A stretch of 64,000 bases of DNA from Molanna angustata (GCA_963576475.1 OY754982.1:3396701-3460700), one strand, 5' to 3'. Positions 1 to 10,324 are shown, numbered from the stretch's first letter. Program-made: numbers and translations. Notes: generated by a model not told the origin, from the letters alone.

Positions 1-279
1 TATTATTGTTTCTAATATGATTTCAAACAACCCCTATAAGAAGAGATTAAAATTTAACATTTAAGAAAAGTGTTCCCTACTTTACCGACTGACAAATTGA
101 ATAACATCTTTCTTAGCTGGCCTAGATGAAATATAATGCGCCACGAGAGAGGAATGTCTACTCTTTTGATTGGTGCAAAACTTCAGAATATGCGCATGCG
201 CGTAAATCTGAGTTCTGTACGTCACCACTCACCATCATATTATTTGTATTTACGAACTATTAAATTTCATTGGTATTTT

Positions 280-950
280 TTTCATTGGTATGCAACGCTT
301 GTTGCTGAAACGGAGGATGACCTGCAACAGCTACTAAACAGATTCCATACAGCAGCCAGGAGATACAATATGATATTATCCATATCAAAAACTAAGTGTC
401 TAACTATATCGAAACAACCTCTGGTATGCAATCTACTCGTAGACAACGAACCAATCGAACAGGTCACAAAATTCAAATACTTGGGAGTCGACATTTCCAG
501 CAGCAGTGACTTATATGTGAAAGTCAAATCGCAAACAGACAAGGCAGCGGTCGTTGCTGGCTGTTTGAGAGAAACTGTCTGGAAAAACAAACACATGCTG
601 ATTGAGGCCAGAGCGGACACCGTTAGAACAAAGAGCCTGCTCCGTCAGAGATGAGAACCCTACGCTCCATCGCGGGTTTCACCCTTTTGATATAAGACAG
701 ATCTGTGACGTTAGGGATATTGTCAGATGGTGCAAGAGCCGAAGACGATTCTGGCGGGACCACGTGGCGAGAATGGGAGACAACAGATTTCCCAAAATTA
801 TCTCCCAACAAAAAAACTTTGGCAATCGACCACGATGTAGACCACCCAAGAGATGGAGAGATAGCTGGAGCTCGGCGTCACAAGAGGCCTTGAGGGACGG
901 GCAAAGTTCCTGAAAAAACAGGTGTCAACCTATAAAAAGAAGAAAAAGGT
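280..950 (+). pseudogene. RTE-like LINE fragment, reverse transcriptase C-terminal part
   Basis: The region reads as the downstream part of a non-LTR reverse transcriptase. The stretch AETEDDLQQLLNRF, normally just after the catalytic FADD box, is followed by SISKTKCL and then FKYLGVDIS, a hallmark of the RT thumb. The catalytic FADD itself is lost. The reading frame breaks near 645 and again near 690, after which FWRDHVARMGDNRFPK and RPPKRWRDSW match the C-terminal tail typical of RTE-like LINEs. An A-rich stretch after the stop is probably the 3' tail. With two frameshifts and a 5' truncation this is a dead copy. The next element starts at 964, immediately after the tail. Confidence 0.8.
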
Positions 951-963
951 ATTTTTTATTAAT

Positions 964-1977
964 CCAACTGTCGATTTGTTCAGGAGAACTTTGTTCTCTT
1001 AACATATCGACAATGTATCAAGCCAGAATACGCGAGAATTGTATGGAGAGGTCTACTTTTTTCACGGCTTTTCCAACTTTGAAGTCAAAAAACACCAACT
1101 TAGAGGCTTCGCAGCATATATGTTCCATACACGGATTTACTCAGAATTCGGAGTAGAACATTTCGTGTGTCTGTGTGTGTGTGTGTCTGTGTGTCCCCCC
1201 CCCCCCTTATAACTTTTGATCCGCTCAATTTACAGAGCCTAAAATTTCAGAATATATAAACAGTTACAGGCCTACAAAACTTTTATACTCGGAATTTTAA
1301 ATTTTTGTTTCAGTCAGGGGTTATCAACTTTTGAATTTTTATTTTATTTTTCCATATATCTCAGAAACCATAAACGCTAGAACGCTGAAAATTGGTACAA
1401 ACATAGACAAATACAAAATCTCAAATTAGTTTTTTCAAAAAAATTCCAGGGTTTCTCAAACATTTTTTAATTAAGAAAAATATTTTTTTTTATGATAAAT
1501 TTATGAGTTTAACTGCCTATATTTCCAAAACTTTTACAATTATCGAAAAAAGCCGAAACACCCCAACTAGATAATTTGATTTTCTATAAAAAATATTAAC
1601 ATTGTAGCAGAAGATCTCAATTTTTTTTTAACAATTTTTTTAAAAATTGAATTTAGTGACGACATCGCTTCATACATTTTGTATGGCAGTCGCCTATACA
1701 CAATATGTAAGAAGACTTAATAGTTTGATATTTCATCTCCAAACATACATACATACATACCATCATGCTATTTTTGCATATTCTGGGTAGGAAAAAGGAT
1801 CTTCCTCCATACTATCCTATCTTGACATACATACCTACATATGTTGTATAGAAAACAAAATATCTGAAAATATTCAATAATTTGTATCTATGGGTTTATA
1901 GTTTGGTACATATTCTTCAACTATACATAGGTACTATCGCTATCGACAGTTGGATCTCATGTGTTACATGCAACTAG
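964..1977 (+). mobile_element. Helentron/HINE-like non-autonomous element, copy A (full length)
   Basis: This 1014-bp unit recurs at 13560, 44460, 45340, 49155, 50347, 60225 and 61405. It starts CCAACTGTCGAT and carries the inverted copy ATCGACAGTTGG near its 3' end. That copy is not terminal: another 24 bases follow, containing the hairpin CATGT-GTT-ACATG and ending CAACTAG. A T lies immediately outside each end. Asymmetric inverted repeats, a short 3' hairpin and a T|T target without duplication are the known hallmarks of Helentron-type rolling-circle elements and their non-autonomous HINE derivatives. The 5' end can fold further (GAGAAC/GTTCTC, then a second ATCGACA). Internally there is a GT-rich microsatellite near 1165-1195. 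No Rep/helicase coding is present. Confidence 0.75.
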
Positions 1978-2019
1978 TTTACTATGTATACCTATTTATC
2001 TGGGTAGTGTACCAAACAT

Positions 2020-2115
2020 TATTTCGTCCACATATATAGCTAAAGCATTTATGATTAATTTAGGGAATATATGAGGATAAATGTCAATAAAACAAATAAT
2101 ATTCATTCTGTAATA
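2020..2115 (+). repeat. SINE1 tail fragment
   Basis: The sequence from ATTTCGTCCAC through AGCATTTATG, TTTAGGGAATATATGAGG and ATTCATTC matches the tRNA-unrelated tail of the SINE1 copies at 2307 and 24655. The tRNA-like head is missing, so this is a 5'-truncated copy. Confidence 0.55.
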
Positions 2116-2306
2116 AATATTATCTAATAATAACCTACTTTTATTGATAATTTTTAGATTAAGTATTGTATTATTCTCAAAATTTAAAACACTGTTTATA
2201 GAAATACAAATAAAAATATGTTTATTTGACAAATGTACACTATCTTCACGATATCTATTAAATAAAATCGTTGCAATATTACAATTTTATATTCCTCCAT
2301 TTATAT

Positions 2307-2467
2307 GGGTGGTGGCAAAGCGGTTAGCACGCTTGATTAGTAATCCAGTGGTCGCAAGTTCGAATTCTGCCACGACCGATTTCATTAGCCTATAGCACAT
2401 GCATTTATGCTTAATTTAGGGTGTGCACGAGGATTTGTACTTGTATCAAGGACATATTAAAAAAAAA
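2307..2467 (+). mobile_element. tRNA-derived SINE1, full-length-like copy
   Basis: The head resembles a tRNA gene. TGGCAAAGCGGTTAGCACG fits a pol III box A and AGTTCGAATTC fits a degenerate box B. The tail (CCTATAGCACATGCATTTATG, TTTAGGGTG, GAGGATTTGTACTTG, GGACATATT, oligo-A) is shared with copies at 24655 and 33345 and fragments at 2020, 10488 and 10803. The cloverleaf arms are imperfect and the tail is not tRNA, so this is a SINE and not a tRNA gene. Confidence 0.75.
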
Positions 2468-2589
2468 CGAAGAAGAAAATATTCTTTGATATAAATCAGC
2501 AGTATGATACAAGGTTTTACGACATTGATGTACTCAACAGCACATATCCGCAATATTGCAGGAGTATATCAGCAATAACGCAGTAATAC

Positions 2590-2896
2590 GAGGAATGGAA
2601 TACAAATCCCCTTTATTCCCTCCCCACTCCCCGCAATTCCTACATACCCCATTATCTATGTTGATGCATAATTTTTAATTATTTATGTTATTTATATTCT
2701 TTGTTTTTATTTTGTGAAGCTGTATACTTTAATTTAGTTTTTAATTCACTCAACTGTATATGTTTTTAAGCTTATATATTACGCATGCTGTGGGAACAAT
2801 TTTCGCAAATTTCTGATATTTGTTATTGTTATACTTATGGATTATAAATTGCTGTATGATTCCCCTGAATTAAATAAATAAATTATAATAAATGAC
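2590..2896 (+). other. A/T-rich stretch, possible LINE 3' UTR
   Basis: No coding is visible. The block ends in a simple AATAAATAAATTATAATAA tail, as LINE 3' ends in this window do, so a LINE 3' UTR in the plus direction is possible. There is no second copy in the window to confirm it. Confidence 0.25.
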
Positions 2897-3436
2897 GACT
2901 TTCGTTGCTTAGTTGGTTATGTATCTGACTGCTGAGCCTTAGGTCCCGGGTTCGATTCCCGGTGGAGACACAGTTTTTAATTGTGTTTTCAGTCTGGATC
3001 TGTGAGACGATTATTTATTTATTTATTTATTTTGGATATCAAACAGTACAGTAGAGCATTGAGTTATTGGGTGCGTGTTAAATTGATATTTAACATGCAC
3101 CCAATAACAAGAAACCAAACAAAATCAAACCTACTTTCCTTAAACATTCATCCCTTCCTTATCAACGCTTTCCTATATCCATTACCCTTTCCTTTCCCCC
3201 ACATACACTCACCATCATACAATGACTACCCAACATCAATAATATATAATAATTTAAATATATGAAACTTTATAATTGGCTATTTCTTTTGTATTCTCAT
3301 TTGCAATTAAGTATTATAAATGTAAAGCTGTTATGTTTCTAAACAAATAAAAAGAAATAAAAAAAAAAAAAATAGTACCTGTTAGTTGCCCGAGAAGTAA
3401 TATGAAATAAGTAAAATAAATAAATAAATAAGTAAA
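2897..3436 (+). mobile_element. tRNA-derived SINE2, interrupted by a LINE 3' end
   Basis: A tRNA-like head (TGCTTAGTTGGTTATG as box A, GGTTCGATTCC as a perfect box B) is followed by a tail CACAGTTTTTAATTGTG, GTCTGGATC and GGTGCGTGTTAAATTG. The tail resumes at about 3375 with TAGTACCTGTTAG and GCCCGAGA. The copy at 53480-53700 has these two tail parts joined, which shows that 3097-3374 is a later insertion. Confidence 0.75.
3097..3374 (+). mobile_element. LINE 3' end inserted into SINE2
   Basis: This segment is absent from the other SINE2 copy. It ends in an A-rich tail (AAATAAAAAGAAAT then oligo-A), as expected for a retrotransposed 3' end on the plus strand. No conserved RT motif is left, so the clade is unknown. 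Its first 12 bases are the inverse of SINE sequence just upstream (see finding at 3063). Confidence 0.6.
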
Positions 3437-4050
3437 TTTGTCGTGTATGTAAGTATTTATTTCGTACAAAATAACAAGCCAATCACAAGAGGGGACACTA
3501 CTGTCGCGTGTCATCTACAGCGGAATATGTTCTCCTGTGACTTTAATAAAGAGAGATTTAGAGCCTTTTTAATAAATTTAATTTAATGAAAGAGTGTAAG
3601 AGAAACTTCAGACCATAAGACACACGAGACTCTGTCTCTGGTCCTAATAACAATTGTCCTGTTGGATGTGCACGAAAAAATAAAACGCCTCTCTTGACAA
3701 ATTTATATATTTTAGGTAGCAACATTATTTTTTTCCCTTTTTCACTGTCTTTTCTCAATAATGAGACAACCCTTAAGTTCACCCTTGGCACTGATTGATT
3801 AATCACGCATTTTAAGGGTTGCCAACTGAGAATGAAATACGGCGACAATATACATGACGTTTTATAACTACCAACCTACACTTAATTGGGTACCAATGTA
3901 AGAACCCCATAATTGCTTTTTGATGCCAAATAAAAAATAAACGTGAACAGCAAAAAATCCTAAAGAGATTCTTATTTTGTACGGACAACAGCGAAATGTC
4001 AAAAACGAACTTTATTTTATAAATGGGAGGGAATTTTAGACATTTTTTTT
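3437..4050. other. No recognisable feature
   Basis: Short open frames on the minus strand show no conserved motif. I see no repeat shared with the rest of the window here. Confidence 0.5.
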
Positions 4051-4055
4051 AAATG

Positions 4056-4825
4056 AAATTTATTTATTTATTTATTTATAAACGGCATAAAATGCCTTTT
4101 ACATACATAGATAAAAACACATATTGATGATAATAATAGATAGAATAAAAAAAGCAATTAGGTATACACTTGGCAAAAAAAAAACTTAAATCTAAACAGT
4201 AAGACAAAAATAAAAAAATACATGTAAGCAAACATAAAAAAAAGATATAAGTACATAAGGATCCAAAAAAAAACAAAACAGTAAATTCAAAAATAAAAAA
4301 AATTAAATTCAAAAATCAAAAAATCAATTGACGTATGCAAACATAAAAAACGATGTACATATGGACTAAAAATAAACCAAAACATTAAATAAAAAAGTAT
4401 TATTAATAGAAAAAAAAATATCAACATCATGTAAATTATAAATAAACAAAAAAGATATGCAAAAAAAACAAACATTTAACAATCGCAAATATACAAATCC
4501 GTACTGAAATATCACAGGTTGTTTCTCTCATAAAAAAATGTGTGTATCGTCTGTTTATATTTGTATTTGGACAGCATAAAAATGTCACCCAAATGAGAAT
4601 ATTCATTTCCAGTATTATGGAGTCGACTGATTAGCGAGTGATATTCTGTCTGTGTACGTGTATTGTTGTAATAAAATGGTGCTGTCTGTCTGGTTGATCG
4701 TCTTGGTATATTGTAATTAATCAATTCTGTAAGTGCAGGGGTATCCAAAATCGAGTGAATTATTTTGTGTAAAGTAACCAGTGAATTATTTTGTGTAAAG
4801 TAACCAGCCATGTAAGAGCAATAGG
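4056..4825 (-). pseudogene. Jockey/CR1-like LINE 3' end
   Basis: On the minus strand, 4811-4512 reads INYNIPRRSTRQTAPFYYNN and then YSHLGDIFMLSKYKYKQ, the pattern seen at the C-terminus of Jockey/CR1-type ORF2 proteins, followed by a stop. The 3' UTR runs to about 4056, is extremely A-rich on the plus strand, and ends in a TTTA-type tail preceded by the small hairpin GGCAT-AAA-ATGCC. Near 4770 a 24-bp stretch ending GTGTAAAGTAACCAG is tandemly duplicated. The element is 5'-truncated. Confidence 0.7.
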
Positions 4826-4854
4826 TAATTTTATTTTTTTACAAAAGGACATTT

Positions 4855-6375
4855 TCGTTTATGTTCTTATAATTACCGACTCTAATGTATGCTAGGGAGA
4901 CATGGATATGGCAGAAGACGCATGAAAGTAGAATAAACGCGGTTTAAATGAGGTCACTAAGACGAATGTGTGGAAAACGATGTATGATAGAATTAGAAAT
5001 GAGGATCTTACACGAGAATGTATGATTTATTTATTTATCTAAACACTTTATTGTACATTACTTAATAGCTAGTACAAATGGCGGACTTATTGCCTAGTGG
5101 CAATTTCTTCCAGACAACCATCTGTGACAGTTATGAGACAAAATGGTACATGTACAAAAAAGAAAATATATATAAAACCATAAACATATGACATTTAAAC
5201 ACAATAAAGTAAGAAGAATATAAATATGTACATCAATGAAAATTAAACAAATCATAGATAAGACCTGTTACAACACTATGGGAGGGAAGGGAAAAAAGGA
5301 GAGGAGATATGACTCTGTACAAGAATATGGAAATAAATGGGAAGTATGTAGGTTAAGAAATGGAAAGTAAGAGCGCGCGTTTTAATCTAGTTTTGAAGGT
5401 TCCTAACGTTGGTGCAGTTCTAATGTCAAGGGCCAAGTTGTTCCATAACCGGGCAGCATGGACAGTAAATGACGATGAATAGAAAGCCGTGGCATGTGAT
5501 GGGATGGCGAGGGTTCTCTCATCTCTAGATCGAAGCGGGAGTCCATGAGAGGCCAGAGGTTGAAATCTTACGGTCAGATATGATGGAGCATTAGGGTTGT
5601 TCAAAATGATAAACAGAAGACAAAGAGTGTGTTGATCACGGCGCAGACGGATAGGAAGCCATTTGAGTTCCTTGCGAAAAAATGATATGTGATCGTATTT
5701 GCGAAGATTATATATGAAACGTATGCAGACGTTTGAGATCGATCTAATTTGTTTAGAAGTTCCTGAGTAAGATCCAAATAGCAAATATCTGCATAATCGA
5801 GAGGGGGAGAAGGAGAGTTTGTGCGAGCTTTATTTTGATGTTGGTTGGAAGAAATTTTTGAAGTTTTTTGATAGAGTGAATACTATAGAAAAGTTTTCTG
5901 CTGACTTCACTGACTTGTTCAGTCCAGGAAAGATGTTGATTGAAGAGAACTCCTAGATTTTTCACTGTTTTGGATATGGGTATTGCTATGCCATTGAGTA
6001 CAGGAAGGGGAATAGTGTTTGAAGCAAGTTTAGCCAGAAGTTTTGTACTCCCTATGATAAAGAGATATCACAAGTTCGATTAAAATAAATCCCCTGAGGT
6101 GGTTTGGCCACATAGAAATAATGAGTGATTACGGTCTGACAAATTAAGTATATAAGGCTGATAATAGAGGAACAAAAAATAGAGGTTGGTCAAGGAAAAG
6201 TTGGCAAGATCACATTTATGGAATTTAGACAGATGGAGACGTAAAAAGTAAAAATAACAGAATAACGTTTATGAGACGATGCATGGACATAAGTGAAGCG
6301 AGTAATGTATGTCAAGATAGAGGAGTCTGGCGTTCGTTTATCCCTGCCTACCTCAAACAGGAAAATGGCGTGATA
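4855..6375 (+). pseudogene. RTE-like LINE fragment split by another LINE
   Basis: The first part (4855-5020) reads approximately TLMYARETWIWQKTHESR and MRSLRRMCG, a conserved RTE-like RT tail. Coding resumes after 6059 with a match to RWFGH, then degenerate sequence ending in a copy of the WRSVLSAYP tail seen at 38850 (here GTCTGGCGTTCG... with GTGATAGTATAG at the end). The missing middle is occupied by a different LINE (5027-6052) flanked by TATGAT on both sides, so this is one older element cut by a younger one. Confidence 0.7.
5027..6052 (-). pseudogene. Jockey/CR1-like LINE, 5'-truncated, with target duplication
   Basis: On the minus strand, coding runs from 6052 with VKNLGVLFNQHLSW (an RT thumb motif). 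There is a frameshift near 5785, then ISNVCIRFIYNLRKYDHIS, KELKWLPIRLRRD and FTVHAARLWNNL. The protein stops at 5353. The 3' UTR contains the stem-loop ATTGCC-TAGT-GGCAAT, and the tail is a TTTA-type repeat at 5027-5040. The direct repeat TATGAT at 5021-5026 and 6053-6058 is a convincing target-site duplication. One frameshift in about 230 codons suggests a moderately young insertion. Confidence 0.8.
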
Positions 6376-6444
6376 GTATAGTACTTATCAAACATTATGG
6401 TACGTATTGTTAAAAAATATGTGTTTTATTTTTATTTTTGAGAA

Positions 6445-6480
6445 ATACCTTGCATCCTGTGCAAGAGGCGAGTTGTTGTC
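6445..6480 (-). repeat. SINE3 3'-end fragment
   Basis: CTTGCATCCTGTGCAAGAGG with GCGAGTTGTTG matches the left edge of the SINE3 copies at 55903, 56352 and 58050. Only this short edge is retained. Confidence 0.45.
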
Positions 6481-6585
6481 AGATAGCTATTAAAAAAACT
6501 TAAGGCCGAATAACTATAACTAAAAACTTCTTAATTGTTAGTGGAAAGTAAATTGTTTAGCTACCGATATTTAAACTAAACTTTT

Positions 6586-6856
6586 ATAATAATAGGTATT
6601 TTAAATCAAACAAATGATTTGGTCTACATATATATTTTTTTCCTGAATCCAGGACGACCGTTTCAGCTTATTAGGCCCTTATCAACTGGTAAACATAGAA
6701 ACTCTGCTTTTTCTTATATACTAAATTTCGGTACATTTTTGCAAAATAGTTGTAGTATAGTTTATGTTGGGAATTACGTCGATGCAGGTGTTTTTAAGTA
6801 ATGTAAAAACCTACAGTAACCAAATCATTTGTTTGATTTAAAATACCTATTATTAT
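6586..6856. mobile_element. MITE with 38-bp perfect terminal inverted repeats
   Basis: The left end (6586-6623) and right end (6819-6856) are exact reverse complements over 38 bp, beginning ATAATAATAGGTATTTTAAA. About 195 bp lie between them with no conserved coding. Size and structure fit a miniature inverted-repeat transposable element. The superfamily is not clear because the flanks are AT-only and no target duplication can be fixed. Each arm also holds a small internal hairpin, AAATCA/TGATTT. Confidence 0.7.
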
Positions 6857-7089
6857 GGAAAACTACATATTCAACACCGTCAGTATTGACAAAATTAAAA
6901 AAATAAACTTTTATAATTAATGTAACAGTTGGTTTCAAGTTACAAGTAGGTAATCAAATGTTTTGTTGTCACTATTATTTAGTTATCTTCTATTGACATG
7001 AAATTTAGAACATTTTTTTCATTGTTTCCAATCCAGAGATGCTAGATTTTTGTAAAAAAAGTCATTTCAAATATTTGTTCCTATGCTGG

Positions 7090-7150
7090 TAATTGTCGCC
7101 TACACCGATGTCATACAGTTAACCACTTAGCCACGGCGGTCAACATAAGA
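7090..7150 (-). repeat. Possible tRNA-derived SINE head fragment
   Basis: The minus strand reads CCGTGGCTAAGTGGTTAAC, which fits a pol III box A. No box B or tail is recognisable, so this may be a remnant or chance. Confidence 0.35.
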
Positions 7151-7159
7151 ATTTATGTT

Positions 7160-7680
7160 TGCAAGGGTTTTAATTTTAAAAAAAATCGATCAAGGGTTAA
7201 AAAAACGCGGCTCAACTAATCGACTTGGAAAATACCGCCATTAGATTTTTTTTCCGATCCAAAAGAGAGAGTTTTAATACAGAGAACTTTTACAACTTAA
7301 TAATTGTTGGGACTTAGTTCTGTTTTAATATCTGAAGTCCCAGTTCTCGAAGCTACCAGGGCCCCAGAGGCGATTGTAGAGTAGGTCTCATTTTTCGTTG
7401 TAATAACACGAATATTAAAAAACTTTATAAAATATGTAATTTTGGGAAATTCGTCGAGGCCATTTTTTGACGTGGCCTGATTAAAAAGAATCTCTAAATT
7501 CCCTCGGGTTTTTGGGTTCAGCGTGGTATTAACGAGAGAGGGAGAGAGAATGTGTTTATATCAAAAGAAAGGAGGTCAATAATTACTACACAGAATTTTT
7601 CCGTTTTTTGAATTTATCAATTTATTATTTCAAAATAAATTTTAAACCGATTAATATAGTAATAGTAAGCAAGTAATCGG
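7160..7680. other. No recognisable feature
   Basis: Only AT-rich sequence and scattered degenerate words are seen. There is no coding motif and no second copy in the window. Confidence 0.45.
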
Positions 7681-7689
7681 CGAGAAATA

Positions 7690-8030
7690 AAGGGTTGGTG
7701 GTGAACGAGGGAGAGACAAAGAAAATGCCAGTACATGGAGACCAAACACCGCCAGATTTGCGAATTGACGATTAGACATTCGAATCTGTTGGCAAGTTTG
7801 TGTATCTCGGTACAATGCTGACAAATGACAACAATGTATCGATCGAATAGTGGCCGCAAACAGGATCTACTTTGGGTTGCAGCGGCACATGATGTCTCGT
7901 CACTTCACCAGAAAAACGCCTAAGTCCTCCTCTATAAGACTCTTACCCGGCCAATACTGTCATATGGATCGGAATGCTGGGTAATCACTTCTGAAGAGAC
8001 CATGTTTCTAGGATGAACGGTGAAAGACTT
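7690..8030 (+). pseudogene. RTE-like LINE fragment
   Basis: The plus strand reads FESVGKFVYLGTMLTNDNN, a strong RT thumb match. After frame changes it gives GLQRHMMSRHFTRKT and SYGSECWVIT-like sequence, which is the normal order in RTE-like RT tails. Several frameshifts and a stop (after VSIE) make it a pseudogene. Confidence 0.75.
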
Positions 8031-8110
8031 ACTTACACTGCAGTTAATGAGATCCCATCTGGAAATCTTCCGCCAGGAAGACCACATAAGAGATGGTAGG
8101 AACATTAGAC

Positions 8111-8182
8111 TTTATCATTTCAGGAAAAACATTCGGTTTCCTGAAATGATAAAGGAAACCGAATGTTTTCCTGAAATGATAA
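8111..8182. repeat. Inverted repeat, arms about 30 bp
   Basis: TTTATCATTTCAGGAAAA at 8111 and onward is inverted at 8153-8182, with the loop TGAAATGATAAA. Part of the arm, CTGAAATGATAAAGGAAA, is also directly repeated. It lies between two LINE fragments. Confidence 0.7.
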
Positions 8183-8184
8183 AG

Positions 8185-8245
8185 GAAAACATTCGGCGTT
8201 CGGTTCTCTCTGTCTACCCTACTAGATGGCGGAATGGTTTGATAC
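8185..8245 (+). repeat. RTE-like LINE 3' terminus
   Basis: GGCGTTCGGTTCTCTCTG, then TACCC and GATGGCGGAATGGT, match the terminal codons and end of the LINE at 38800-38855. Only the last 60 bp remain. Confidence 0.55.
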
Positions 8246-8289
8246 TAAAATCAATCATACGAAATTAATGTTTTGTCTAGTACTTGGTT

Positions 8290-8520
8290 AAAACTCTTGT
8301 CTGGAGTGAGCTGCTGTATGGCAGCAAAACGTGGACTATCAGTCGGAGAGACAAAGATCCAAATGGATAGGCCGAAATATTTGGCATCCGGGTCTGCTTG
8401 AAACTATTGCCGAAGGAATGAAGGAAGGCAGAAACCACAGAGGTCGCCCTAGAGACAATTATAGACAGTTATATAGCGCTGTAGAAGTTGACAAAAGATG
8501 AAACTGGTGGATAGTATAGA
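8290..8520 (+). pseudogene. RTE/BovB-like LINE C-terminal fragment
   Basis: Conceptual reading gives LLYGSKTWTI, then in a shifted frame ETIAEGMKEGRNHRGRPRDN. This is the conserved C-terminal GRPR-type tail of RTE-like ORF2 proteins. It differs from the 7690 fragment in its tail, so it is probably a separate insertion. Confidence 0.65.
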
Positions 8521-8529
8521 CAGATGCGT

Positions 8530-9560
8530 AAAGTATTTGTTGCAAAGCAATCAAAGGATTTTGACCCAAAACAAAAAACTCATAGAATAAACGCTTTAAG
8601 TACGAAGCAGCCAAAAAATGTGTTTTTTATTGTTTAAATTTAAATTAATTAATTTTTTTCTCAGAAATTATGTATAATATGACACTTTGAAACCCAAAAC
8701 TAAGAATTTTCAAAGAACTGTAGAACTTCACAGAAATAAAATTTATTCGATTGTTTTTTTCAAAATCTCTAATTAGAGGCAGAAAGACCACATCGGAATA
8801 AAAGTTGTTACTTTTAATGAAATCAAACTGCCTGGTTGGGTTTTATGAAGAAATAGGGATGGGATGTGTCTGACCGTGAGAGAGTTGGTCACAATTATAC
8901 GTATTATTATATAATATACTTTTTCTATTGATGCTTTTTTTGTTTTGATGCTTTTTTTTGTATTGATCCTTTTTTTGTTTTGATGTTTTATTTTCGTGTA
9001 CCTATAGTTATAATATTGTTGATTTTATATATTTTGTATGTCTTTATATTTTCATGTGATTGAATCGTTCTAAATGTACTCACTTTCTCAGCACAAGCAT
9101 TTTATGCTTATTGGGAAAGAGAAAAAAAACAGTGTACAAATTCAAATAATTGTTGTATACATACATTGTTTTATTGAATAAATAATTAAAAAGAAAAAAA
9201 AATATTGAGTTCGCTGATATAAGTAGGTACATCAGCGGATAATATTTCGTTTTATGTGAAATATATTATTGGATGTATTTATTTCTAGAAAAGTACATCC
9301 AGTTTACGATTTTCTTAAACAATATTGGTTATTATTATGAGTGCTGGACGTCCAATTATGGATGCACATAACATTGCAAAATTACATGAGCTCGTATTTA
9401 ATCACACACGTAAGTTACACATGTAAGAGATACACAAATGAGGGAAAATTAGGTTACAAAACTTAAGTAAAAAAAATTTTTTTTTTGATATGTATATTGA
9501 AATTATGAGCACAAAATAAAAGTACCTGAGTTTTTTAGACAATTTCGGAAGGTTACCAGT
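8530..9560. other. AT-rich sequence with a T-rich tandem repeat
   Basis: No coding is recognised. At 8925-9000 an imperfect unit close to TTGATGCTTTTTTTGTTT repeats about four times. The remainder shows no copy elsewhere in the window. Confidence 0.5.
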
Positions 9561-9574
9561 TTTAAAGGTATGTG

Positions 9575-9720
9575 TGTTCAGATACACGTTCGGTGGTCAC
9601 CAGTTTGGCCTGGTGGGTGTTCAGACACGTTCGGGAGTCACCAGTTTTGGACTGGGATGGTGTTCAGAGACACGTCGGGGTCACCAGTTTTGGATGTATG
9701 TGGGCTCACCAGTGTGCCAG
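9575..9720 (+). repeat. Degenerate tandem repeat, about 45-50 bp units
   Basis: The words GTTCAGA.ACACGTTCGG and GTCACCAGTTTTGG recur in register three to four times. Units are diverged and vary in length, so this is an old small array. It is more GC-rich than its surroundings. Confidence 0.65.
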
Positions 9721-10029
9721 AGTGGCCACTTGAGTTGAAAGCGTTTGCACACCAGCTGAAGCTGATATGCAAACCTATATATGAGGTGGTAAGGTCGGTC
9801 TGTTGGACGTGTAGGTATAACCTGTTTGTCCGCCTTTGGCTACATACAACCAAACGATACAACCAAACGATATCTCACCTGCCTGGTTCGAACCTGGATA
9901 CCGTCTGTTCGGAGACTCCCGACAGCTGGGCTACAGATTGATCGATCAAGCAACTGCGATACCGTATACAAGAGATTAATACATATTAAATGCAACTCAG
10001 GTAGAAATAGATGACAGATTAAAAGATGC

Positions 10030-10324
10030 AACAGGAAATTTAACTTACTCGTTTATTGACTTTAGTTTACAGTGGTGATTAGTATCGATATTTGTTAGGT
10101 ATAAATATTATTTAATTAATTCAATATAAATTTGATTCGCGGATTTTTGAACGACGACGTGGCGGTCGGGCAGCGTAAGGACGTGCCGGGAGGTCTAGGT
10201 GAAAAGCGAATGAATTGGAGCTCTGTGGCCTTCTTTATATAGGTGCTGGGCAGCCCACGGCGCATGCAAGATGGCGTCTGCGCGCGTGGCGTAACCGCGT
10301 AGCGCAATTAGGAAACGCGCCACA
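10030..10324 (-). mobile_element. Putative solo LTR, minus strand
   Basis: Read on the minus strand, the block starts TGTGGCGCG and has CG-rich upstream sequence, then a TATA-like TATATAAAG at 10241-10233. About 180 nt further on is a polyadenylation-type AATAAA at 10057-10052. This order (TG start, TATA, poly-A signal, about 300 bp, GC-richer than the surroundings) is typical of an LTR. I see no second LTR, no clear CA terminus and no primer-binding site, so the call is tentative. Confidence 0.35.

Noticed and set aside
1..280. A host gene upstream of the first LINE
   Set aside because: No motif or exon signal is seen, and the 136-280 open frame only becomes recognisable where the LINE begins.
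2307..2380. tRNA gene (also 24655-24727, 2905-2975)
   Set aside because: Boxes A and B are present but the arms do not pair properly, and each head continues into a shared SINE tail with an A-rich end.
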